From Acidimicrobiia bacterium (GTDB lineage: Bacteria; Actinomycetota; Acidimicrobiia; Acidimicrobiales; Poriferisodalaceae), in the NCBI GenBank assembly GCA_022826045.1, contig JAJDVQ010000071.1:1-52160 (forward strand): DNA of 52,160 nt, read 5' to 3'. Made by a program: the position numbers and the translations under genes. The notes below the pieces were generated by a model. It made no database searches. It worked only from the letters and a program-made list of their open reading frames with translations, and had not been told where the DNA came from. This document shows, piece by piece, positions 8,066 through 17,072 of the stretch (its first letter is position 1; each line of letters opens with the position of its first letter).

Positions 8066-8893
8066 CTATGAACGAACGGCGCTAGCGGCGGTCTCGCCGA
8101 GACGCTCGGGAAGCCCTGCCAGGCTGCCGCTGTACACGTTCAGCTCGTCGCCGCGTGCGAAGCCCGCCAGCGTGATGGCCGCGGCCCGTGCCGACTCGAT
8201 GGCCAGCGAGCTGGGAGCGCTGACAGCCACGAGGGTGCCGATTCCCGCCGCCCACGCCTTCTGCACCATCTCGAAGCTCGCGCGGCCGCTCACGAACAGC
8301 GCCATGGCGGCTGCATCGTCGCGCCCGTCGAGCAAGCGCCGACCGATCACCTTGTCGACCGCGTTGTGGCGGCCGATGTCCTCGCGCAGCACATCGATAC
8401 GACCCTCGGCGTCGAAGGTGGCGGCGGCATGCAGCCCGCCGGTGCGGCCGAACATCTCTTGCGCATTGGGCACTGCAGCCAAGGCCGCGCGCACCGCGTC
8501 GACGCTGAATTGGCGGGTGCCTACCAGCGGCCCCAGGCGGGCAGCCATGTCGGTGATGGTGGTGCTGCCGCAGATCCCGCAGGCGGCGCTGACGTTGCCG
8601 AGGCGGGGCGTGGGCACGGGCGCCTTGCCGCCGGTCTCGACAGTGACGACGTTGTATTCGAACTCGGCCGCCGGGCCCTCGCCGCAGTAACGCACCCCCG
8701 TCACTGCCGCATCACCGAGCAGCCCGTCGCCTGCGCAGAACCCCGCCGCCAGCTCGTAGTCGTGGCCGGGCGTGCGCATGGTAGTGGCCACCATGTGGCC
8801 GTCGAGGCGGATCTCGAGCGGCTCCTCCACCACGACCTCATCGGGCGACCGCCGCCAGGTGCCCTGCCGCAGCCGGTCCACCAGCACCCGCAT
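8066..8893 (-). CDS. fdhD: FdhD, formate dehydrogenase sulfurtransferase
   Basis: FdhD passes sulfur from a cysteine desulfurase to the molybdenum cofactor of formate dehydrogenases. The protein shows the essential cysteine loop (SAACGICGS, the CxxC pair), the conserved FEYNVVTV stretch, LREDIGRHNAVDKVIGRRL and LFVSGRASFEMVQKAW. The frame is open far upstream, into the groL 3' end, but the ATG at 8893 (MRVLVDRL) follows a GGCGGGGGC ribosome site and gives 275 aa, the usual size; an ATG at 8911 is the alternative. No formate dehydrogenase subunit is in the window, so its client is encoded elsewhere. Confidence 0.93.
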   Translation of the reverse strand: MRVLVDRLRQGTWRRSPDEVVVEEPLEIRLDGHMVATTMRTPGHDYELAAGFCAGDGLLGDAAVTGVRYCGEGPAAEFEYNVVTVETGGKAPVPTPRLGNVSAACGICGSTTITDMAARLGPLVGTRQFSVDAVRAALAAVPNAQEMFGRTGGLHAAATFDAEGRIDVLREDIGRHNAVDKVIGRRLLDGRDDAAAMALFVSGRASFEMVQKAWAAGIGTLVAVSAPSSLAIESARAAAITLAGFARGDELNVYSGSLAGLPERLGETAASAVRS

Positions 8894-8972
8894 CGTGCGC
8901 CCCCGCCGCATCCGGTCAGGGTACCGGCACCCCTCGCACGGCTCAGTCAGACATCGGGTCCGGGCGCGAAGC

Positions 8973-8995
8973 GGCCCGGGTGGGGGACCCGGGCC
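8973..8995 (-). terminator. Hairpin downstream of groL
   Basis: A perfect nine-base-pair stem (GGCCCGGGT / ACCCGGGCC) with a five-base loop lies 50 bases past the groL stop and before the fdhD start. No T-run follows, so it is either a GC-only actinobacterial terminator or a 3' stabilising hairpin. Confidence 0.5.
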
Positions 8996-9044
8996 GATTC
9001 GATTGGGTTGGGCTGTTCTTTTGGGGGTTTCGGGGAGGCTTCCG

Positions 9045-10799
<1,755 letters not shown>

Positions 10800-10803
<4 letters not shown>

Positions 10804-11855
10804 CCGCCAACTCCTCCAAGCGGCATGAGGTCGGCGGCCAGAGCAGCAGCGGCGTCGCTCACCGCTGACAGCGTGTCGGTCATCGACCGCGTCGGCCCGT
10901 ATCGCTCCGACAGCACGACCAGGCCGGTCGCCGACGCCTGATCGCGGGGTGCCATCGCGGCGCCGAGTTCGAAGCCTGGCTCGCGGGCGCCCGCGATGAC
11001 GCCGGTGGGCACCCGGGCTTCGGCCGCCATCGCCAGTACGCCTCCCACGACCTTGCCGTCGAACGAGCCTGCGTCGAGACGGCCTTCGCCTGTGATGACC
11101 AGGTCGGCCCCCTCGATCGCCTCGGCGAGGCCGATCTCGTCCGCCACCACCTCGAAGCCCTCTGCCAGCTCGGCGCGCAGTCCTGCCGCCAGACCGCCCG
11201 CGAGGCCCCCGGCGGCACCCGACCGGGCCATCTCGCTGACGTCGACGCCGTACCGCTCGGCGTACAGGTCGGCGAGGCGCTCGAGGCGACGGGTCAGCAG
11301 CTTGATCTGCGGCGGCGAGGCGCCCTTCTGCGGGCCGAAGATGCGTGCAGCGTCGCAGAACCGCGTGCGCACATCGCAGGCCACCACCACCGAGACTCCG
11401 GCGAGGCGGGCCAGCGGCGCCATGGCGTCGAGCGCGCCCAGGCCGCCGTCGGTCGTGGCCGAGCCGCCCACGCCCACGATGACTCGCCGGGCGCCGCTGG
11501 CGACGGCCTCCGCGATGAGCTCGCCGGTGCCCGCCGTGGTCGCTGCGAGCGGATCGTTCCGCTCGGCGCCCCCTGCCAGCAGCAGCCCGCTTGCACGGGC
11601 CATCTCGATGATCGCCGTGTCGCGCTCCAGCCGCCATTCGGCCTCGATACGGGCACGCAGCGGACCGGTCACCAGCGACGTGCGGTTCGGTCCGCCCAGC
11701 GCCTCGAGCGTGCCCTCGCCGCCGTCCGCAGCGGGCAGGCACGCCACGCCTGCAGCGCTGCCGGCATACCGGCGGATGCCCGCTTCGATGGCTGCCGCTG
11801 CCTGCGCAGCCGACGCGGTGCCGCGGAACTTGTCCGGGCAGGCCACCACCCGCAT
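10800..11855 (-). CDS. glxK: Glycerate 2-kinase (GlxK/GarK family)
   Basis: This enzyme phosphorylates D-glycerate to 2-phosphoglycerate. The 351 aa protein begins VVACPDKFRGTASAAQAAAAI, carries PAADGGEGTLEAL near residue 48, VGVGGSATTDGGLGAL around 128, and VITGEGRLDAGSFDGKVVGGV in the C-terminal half, all hallmarks of the family (length usually about 370-380). It starts at the ATG at 11855. Its last codons and stop lie within the groL CIRCE element, so an HrcA roadblock there could also affect its transcript end. Confidence 0.94.
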
Positions 11856-11877
11856 GAAGACGGCTCTACCCGATCTG

Positions 11878-12501
11878 CTACTCGGCCAGGTCGGACCCCA
11901 GCGTCAGCAGCACGTCGGGCGTCTCGAATCTCTGCACGGCCGAGGTGTCAGCCAGCATCGTGAAGACGTCGTTGTCGGCGTCGAGCTCGAGCACGCCTGC
12001 GATCGCCCGTGCTTCGAGCAGCGAGCCCGGCTGGTAGTAGATGCGCGTCCGCTCCAGCGGCGCGCCCAAGTAGTTGGTGGGCGACTTGGTGATGTAGCTC
12101 AGCGTCTTGAACCGGTCGGTGAGCCGCCCCGCAGCGCCGCGCACCGTCGTGGAGTTGGCCACTTGGATCGAGACCTCCGCGGCAGGTCTGGGCTGGAAAG
12201 GCTCGGCATCGGCGGAGGTGGTGTCGGTGGCTGTTGGCGTCGTGGTGGCCACGACGACTGTGCTGACGGTGTCGACGTCGGTCGTGCCGCCGTCTGCGGG
12301 TGCACCGGTCGTCGCGGGCGGCTGGGTCACCGCCGGGAGCGTGTCGCCGGGCTCAGCCACGGGCGTGGTGTCCGTCGCAACAACCTCGTCAGGATCGTCA
12401 ACCGAGCGCAGCAGCAAAACGCCCACGACGACGGCCACCAGCACCAGCAGCAGTCCGCGCACAGCTGCGCCGCTGTTGGATTCGCCGGCTTGGCGGTTCA
12501 T
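11878..12501 (-). CDS. Membrane-anchored protein with LytR_C domain
   Basis: The 207 aa protein has a short cytoplasmic start, one membrane helix (about residues 12-33, AVRGLLLVLVAVVVGVLLL), a Thr/Pro/Val-rich spacer of about 80 residues (repeated TTP, VVVATTT), and a C-terminal LytR_C-type domain (VSIQVANSTTVRGAAGRLTDRF, YYQPGSLLEARAIAGVL). Such domains occur with or without LytR-CpsA-Psr ligase domains in actinobacterial wall biology; here the ligase is absent. The ATG at 12501 is preceded by GGGAGGT. It ends 22 bases from the glycerate kinase start, so the two may be co-transcribed. Confidence 0.85.
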   Translation of the reverse strand: MNRQAGESNSGAAVRGLLLVLVAVVVGVLLLRSVDDPDEVVATDTTPVAEPGDTLPAVTQPPATTGAPADGGTTDVDTVSTVVVATTTPTATDTTSADAEPFQPRPAAEVSIQVANSTTVRGAAGRLTDRFKTLSYITKSPTNYLGAPLERTRIYYQPGSLLEARAIAGVLELDADNDVFTMLADTSAVQRFETPDVLLTLGSDLAE

Positions 12502-12722
12502 CGGGTGACCTCCCGTGGGTGTGCAGGGCAGTCGCGCACCACCGTGCTGGCAGACGCGGCGAGTTGCTTGAAAAGTGGCGAGGACCGCTTGACGGCGGCA
12601 GTGCTGTAAGCGTAGGGCCAATGAAGCGTCGGCAGGTGCACCCCTGAGCACCTAACTTGCGCACGGAACCCCGGTCCATCGGCAGCACCAGCCCACATGA
12701 GCGAGCACGAGAACATCAGCCC

Positions 12723-13352
12723 ATGAACATCACCGTCGTCGGCCATCCGGTAGCTGCAGCCCTTCTCACCCGGCTGCGTGACCGCAACACCGATGTCGAG
12801 GAGTTCCGCCAGCGGCTTGATTCGCTGACGTTCCTGCTGGTCTCCGAGGCCTTGGCCGATGCGACGTCGGCGCCGGCGCAGGTGGAGACGCCGCTGGGGC
12901 CTGCTGAGGGATCCCGGCTCGACCCGATGCCGGCGATCGTGCCCGTCCTGCGAGCCGGGCTGGGAATGCTGGACGCGGCACTGCGGCTGCTGCCCGCTGC
13001 ACCGGTCGGCTTCATCGGCATGCGACGGCTCGAGTCACCCGACGGCGTCAGCCACGAGTGCTACCTCGAATCGCTGCCGAGCGTGCTGGAGGACCGGCCC
13101 GTGCTGGTGCTCGACCCGATGCTGGCGACCGGCGGCTCGGCCGCGGAGGTGATCCGCGTGCTGACAGCGTCGGGCGTGGGCCGGGTCACCATGGTGTGCG
13201 CGCTGGCGGCACCCGAGGGAATCGAGGCATTGCGCAGCAGCGTCCCTGACGTGCGGATCGTGACCGCTGCCGTCGACAGCCACCTCGACGAGCAGGCCTA
13301 CATCGTGCCCGGCCTCGGCGACGCCGGAGACCGGCTGTACGGAGCGGCCTGA
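12723..13352 (+). CDS. upp: Uracil phosphoribosyltransferase
   Basis: Upp makes UMP from uracil and PRPP (pyrimidine salvage). The 209 aa sequence starts MNITVVGHPVAAALLTRLRD and contains VPVLRAGLGMLDAAL (residues 78-92), the uracil-binding GFIGMRRLES region, and the PRPP loop DPMLATGGSAAEVI, then YIVPGLGDAGDRLYG, the C-terminal uracil-contact motif. Length is typical. The upstream in-frame ATG at 12657 has no support. It is transcribed alone; the 220 bases separating it from the divergent LytR_C gene hold both promoters. Confidence 0.97.
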   Translation: MNITVVGHPVAAALLTRLRDRNTDVEEFRQRLDSLTFLLVSEALADATSAPAQVETPLGPAEGSRLDPMPAIVPVLRAGLGMLDAALRLLPAAPVGFIGMRRLESPDGVSHECYLESLPSVLEDRPVLVLDPMLATGGSAAEVIRVLTASGVGRVTMVCALAAPEGIEALRSSVPDVRIVTAAVDSHLDEQAYIVPGLGDAGDRLYGAA

Positions 13353-13427
13353 GCGAGGCTTGCTGGGACCTACTCGATCGAGTCGCCGACTCGGCCGGCC
13401 ATCACCACCTCGGCGGGTGCGGTCCGC

Positions 13428-14792
13428 TCATGAAGAGGCCGCACAGGCCACCGTTGGAATCGCCACCCTCGGGGCAGCCCGCAAGGCTCGCACCCAGTCC
13501 CGCAGCACCGCTGCATGCGGGCCGGCGAGCACCGCGAACTTGGCTTCGATCTCATCGACGCTCAGGGGGTCGTGCATGGATCCCTTCTGGCCGCACACCG
13601 ACCGTTCCAGCACGCGACCGTCGCGCAGCGTGATGCGCACCGAGCCGCCCATCTGGTGCGCATAGGTGGCATCCCAGCGCGCATCCGCAGCAATGGCGAC
13701 AACCTTCGACTGCAGCTCGACCAGCGCCGGATCGGCGATCCGCTCCGCGCCGTAGGTGGCAGGGTCCGCGGGATCCGCCGCGAGCGCCGCTGCGATGTTC
13801 CACGGGCCCGAGTACTGAGCGGCCATCACGGAGGCCGTGCCGTCCCCGGTGTTGTGCACGGCGGCCTTCGTGGGCGCCGTCGCTTCGATGCGCTCGACCA
13901 TGTCGGGGCGCAAGCCGTGAGCGGCGCGCAGCTCGAGGGTGGCTTGGATCAGCGGGTGGATGTCGCTGCACGCCGCCCACGGCTTGACGGTGATCTCGTC
14001 CAGCATCCAGCGGTTGCCGAGGTCATCGGTGAGCAGGTCGACTCGGGGCTCGTCGCTGAACACCCGGCAGAAGCCGTAGGCGCCGGCCAACCCGTCTGCC
14101 GGTGCTTCGAAGCCGGCGGCGGCCAGCCGAGCTGCCATCACGCCGCCCTCGGCGGCGCGACCCGCGTGAAGACGCTTGGTCTGACCGCCCGAAGACGCAA
14201 ACTCCATCGTCCCCGACGCCAGCGTGGCGGCGATCCCCAAGGCGTCGCGCAGCTGCGGGGCGCTCAGCCCCAGCAGCCGACCGGCAGCAGCGGCAGCACC
14301 GAAGACGCCGCACATCGAGGTGGGGTGGAACCCCCGCAGGAGGTGGGCTGCCGGCCCGACGGCAATTCCCGCCCGGCCCATCGCTTCATACCCCACAACC
14401 ACGGCTTCGAGCGCATCGGCGCCCGACGCGCCCAGTTCTTCGGCCAACGCCAATGCCGCGGGCGCCACGACCGCGCCCGGGTGGGAGATCGACTCCTCGT
14501 GAACGTCGTCCAGCTCGAAGGCGTGCGCAGCAGCGCCGTTGGCGAAGGCAGCCATGGCCGCGGTCGTGCGTTGGCCGCCGATGATCGGCGAACTGCCCCG
14601 GCCGCCCGTCTGCTGGGCGTAGGCGGCCGCCGTCCGAGCCCACGGAAGGGCGGCGCCGTAGACCATGCAGCCGATGGTGTCCAGCACGCAGTTCTCGGCG
14701 CTGGCCGCGAGGCGGTCGGGCAGGCTGCCGACGGCGCCTGCGAGGAACTCGGCCAGTGCTGCAGTGCGGTTGGGTCCGACCTCGTCCGCCAT
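13428..14792 (-). CDS. MmgE/PrpD family protein
   Basis: The family includes 2-methylcitrate dehydratase, cis-aconitate decarboxylase and iminodisuccinate epimerase, so the substrate cannot be told from family membership. The 454 aa sequence shows the family blocks NCVLDTIGCMVYGAALPWA, NGAAAHAFELDDVHEESISHPG (about 75-96), GYEAMGRAGIA, GFHPTSMCGVFGAAAAAGRLLGL and KPWAACSDIHPLIQA. The ATG at 14792 overlaps the Rieske gene stop (TGATG), so it is translated as part of that operon. This linkage suggests it acts on an acid produced by the oxygenase and aminotransferase rather than in propionate metabolism; that is inference. Confidence 0.9.
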   Translation of the reverse strand: MADEVGPNRTAALAEFLAGAVGSLPDRLAASAENCVLDTIGCMVYGAALPWARTAAAYAQQTGGRGSSPIIGGQRTTAAMAAFANGAAAHAFELDDVHEESISHPGAVVAPAALALAEELGASGADALEAVVVGYEAMGRAGIAVGPAAHLLRGFHPTSMCGVFGAAAAAGRLLGLSAPQLRDALGIAATLASGTMEFASSGGQTKRLHAGRAAEGGVMAARLAAAGFEAPADGLAGAYGFCRVFSDEPRVDLLTDDLGNRWMLDEITVKPWAACSDIHPLIQATLELRAAHGLRPDMVERIEATAPTKAAVHNTGDGTASVMAAQYSGPWNIAAALAADPADPATYGAERIADPALVELQSKVVAIAADARWDATYAHQMGGSVRITLRDGRVLERSVCGQKGSMHDPLSVDEIEAKFAVLAGPHAAVLRDWVRALRAAPRVAIPTVACAASS

Positions 14793-15868
14793 CAGCCCGG
14801 ACGGTCGCCGAGTGCCGCCATTGCCAGCCGCCCTAGGTGCGCGACGGAATCCTCGCTGTGCACCGTGCCGACGCCTGATGGCTCGCACACAAGCGGGCCG
14901 GGTCGGTAGCCGCGGCTCGACAGCCCGCGCTGCACCGATTCCACCAGGCCGAAGTCCTCGGTGGCAGTCGTCCGCCAGTCCAGATCGATGACCTCGCACT
15001 GCACCTCAGAGGGCTCGGAAGTGTCGAGCCAGAACTCCCGCACCAGCAGCGTCTGGTCCACGCCGAGGGGCACCCAGCGGAACGTGTTGACGACCTGGCC
15101 GGGATACACCTGGATCGCCGCAGCAGGCCAGATGAAGTACGCCGCATAGTCGGCGCCCTCGCCGAGGCGCGTGTAGCCCGACTGCGAGGGCGGCGCTCCC
15201 TTGGCCGCGTGGCGGATCACCTGCTCGTCGCAGCGGATGCGGTAACTGGCCGGGTCGACCACACCGGTCGTGAATGAACGGTGCACGTTCGGGCAGTGGT
15301 AGCACTCGTTGTAGTTCTCCACCACAACCTTCCAATTGGCCCCCACCAAGTGCGTGTTGCGCCAGCTCAGCACCCGATCGGGCGCCGCGGGGGCGTTGGC
15401 GAGCATCTCGGATTCGACGCCGGGAGCCACGTGCTCCAGGGGCGGCGCGCTGTGGTCGAGGTTCACGAACACGAAGCCGCCCAGCTGCTCGAGACGCACC
15501 GGTGGCAGGCAGATCTCGCCGACGTCCCGGCTGCGAGCGCTGGCCAGCCTGCCGTCGAGGGCGTACACCCACGCGTGGTACGGGCACGTCACCAGTCCCG
15601 GCACGGTGAGCTCATCGCCCCCGGGCCGCTGCGGGGGGAACAGCTCGTGGCCGCGGTGCTGGCACACGTTGTAGAAGGCATTGAGCCGGCCCCGGTTGTT
15701 CACCACGAACACCGACTCGTCGCCGACCGTGGCAGTCAGCACCTGGCCATGTTCCGCTACCTGGGACGCGTGGCCGACCATCGCCCAGGATCGAGCGAAC
15801 ACCGCGTCCAGCTCGGCGGAGAAGATCTCCGGGTCGGTGTAGTAGCGGGCGTCAAGCGCCCGGCTCAC
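14792..15868 (-). CDS. Rieske [2Fe-2S] aromatic-ring-hydroxylating/demethylating oxygenase, alpha subunit
   Basis: The N-terminal Rieske site NVCQHRGHELF ... VTCPYHAWVY (CxH-x(n)-CxxH) and the mononuclear iron site NECYHCPNVHRSF are intact in a 358 aa protein. The GTG at 15868 is chosen because it overlaps the aminotransferase stop by four bases (GTGA) and gives a typical start before ARYYTDPEIFSAELDAVF. Relatives include glycine betaine, carnitine-type and aromatic oxygenases. A FAD/folate demethylase lies across the divergent promoter, so an N-methylated substrate is plausible but unproven. No ferredoxin reductase partner is encoded nearby. Confidence 0.92.
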   Translation of the reverse strand: MSRALDARYYTDPEIFSAELDAVFARSWAMVGHASQVAEHGQVLTATVGDESVFVVNNRGRLNAFYNVCQHRGHELFPPQRPGGDELTVPGLVTCPYHAWVYALDGRLASARSRDVGEICLPPVRLEQLGGFVFVNLDHSAPPLEHVAPGVESEMLANAPAAPDRVLSWRNTHLVGANWKVVVENYNECYHCPNVHRSFTTGVVDPASYRIRCDEQVIRHAAKGAPPSQSGYTRLGEGADYAAYFIWPAAAIQVYPGQVVNTFRWVPLGVDQTLLVREFWLDTSEPSEVQCEVIDLDWRTTATEDFGLVESVQRGLSSRGYRPGPLVCEPSGVGTVHSEDSVAHLGRLAMAALGDRPG

Positions 15869-17061
15869 GGCAGATCCCCTAACGCTGCAACGAGTTGGTC
15901 CATGCGCCGGCGGAAGTTGACGTCGGCTCGCAGGAATCGCCGGCCGAGACCGCGGAATGACACAGCGCCGTCCTTGGTGATCACCCCCCGTTCGAGCAGC
16001 GATTGCCACACCCCGGTGGAGTCGAGATCGTGATCCAGCAGCTCGATCAGGAAGAAGTTCGACCGGGAGCCTTCGACGCAGCGGAACCGGTCGAGCTTGG
16101 CTTGGAAGAGATCCTGCACATAGGAGCGCGCGTCGCAGATGGTGTCCACGGTCTTGGCGACGAAGTCGTGATCGCCCAGCGCGGCCACGCCGCCCGCGAT
16201 CTGCAGCCGGCCGACGTTCCACGTGGGCTTCGCGGCCAGCAGCGCGTCGATGACGCCGGCATGGGCGACTCCGAACCCCAGTCGCAGCCCCGCGAGGCCG
16301 TACACCTTCGAGAACGTCCGCAGCACGATCAGGTTCGGGTACTCCTCCACCAGCCCGATGCCGCCGTGGTCGCCCGAGTAGTGCACGTAGGCCTCGTCGA
16401 GCACCACGAGACAGTGCGAGGCCGCCTCGATCACCCGCCGCAGATCCGATTCGGCTGTCCACGCACCCGAGGGCGAGTGGGGGTTCGTGATGAACACGAT
16501 CTTGTGCTCGGGACGGATTGCCGAGACGTAGGCGTCGACGTCCACCGCCATGGACGGGCGATCAGTCGCCTCGTAGCACAGGTCGGCGACCCGACCCTCG
16601 GCTTCTGCGAACAGGTGGTACATCGGAAAGCACGGCGCCGGCATCAGGATCGGATCGCCTTGGCCGGCAAAGGCCCGGATGAGCACCGAGATGATCTCGG
16701 TCTCGCCGGCGCCGCAGAGGTAGTTGCGCTGCTCGTAGCCGTAGGTCTCGGCCAACTGCTCGCGCAACGGCTCGGCGGTCCACGACGGGTAGAGCTGCAT
16801 GCGACTGATCGCTTCCGCGACCGCAGCTTGCGCGGCCGGCGACGGCCCGTAGGGATTTTCTGCCGATCCCAGCTTGGCAATGTCGGCTGCGCTCAGCCCG
16901 TAGCGACGTGCAACCTCGTCGACCGGCAGGCCCGGCACGTAGTACTCCGGCTGCCGTAGGGATGCGTGAACCGCGCTGGGCGATGAGAACCCGTGCACCA
17001 GTGTTCGGTGGGCTGCCACTGAGCGGTATTCTGCCGCGCTCTGAGACCACTTTGTGACCAT
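15865..17061 (-). CDS. PLP-dependent aminotransferase, histidinol-phosphate-aminotransferase-like (class I/II)
   Basis: This is a fold-type I aminotransferase with SAENPYGPSPAAQAAV near the N-terminus, ITNPHSPSGAW (the substrate/PLP Asn), VLDEAYVHY (PLP Asp/Tyr), and TFSKVYGLAGLRLGFGV with the Schiff-base Lys. HisC-like sequences often act outside histidine synthesis; the operon with a Rieske oxygenase and a PrpD-like gene argues for a catabolic role. The longest start, ATG at 17061, leaves only 11 bases to the divergent gene start at 17073. The GTG at 16998 (377 aa) may be the real start, leaving room for promoters. Confidence 0.9.
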   Translation of the reverse strand: MVTKWSQSAAEYRSVAAHRTLVHGFSSPSAVHASLRQPEYYVPGLPVDEVARRYGLSAADIAKLGSAENPYGPSPAAQAAVAEAISRMQLYPSWTAEPLREQLAETYGYEQRNYLCGAGETEIISVLIRAFAGQGDPILMPAPCFPMYHLFAEAEGRVADLCYEATDRPSMAVDVDAYVSAIRPEHKIVFITNPHSPSGAWTAESDLRRVIEAASHCLVVLDEAYVHYSGDHGGIGLVEEYPNLIVLRTFSKVYGLAGLRLGFGVAHAGVIDALLAAKPTWNVGRLQIAGGVAALGDHDFVAKTVDTICDARSYVQDLFQAKLDRFRCVEGSRSNFFLIELLDHDLDSTGVWQSLLERGVITKDGAVSFRGLGRRFLRADVNFRRRMDQLVAALGDLP

Positions 17062-17072
17062 CGCGAGGGCGC

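Noticed and set aside
12502..12722. Riboswitch or leader ahead of upp
   Set aside because: No attenuator, PyrR-binding site or conserved leader structure was seen; it looks like a plain divergent promoter region.
13372..13383. ACTCGATCGAGT palindrome between upp and the PrpD-like gene
   Set aside because: A loopless 12-base palindrome in a convergent gap, without a T-run; too common to assign a role.
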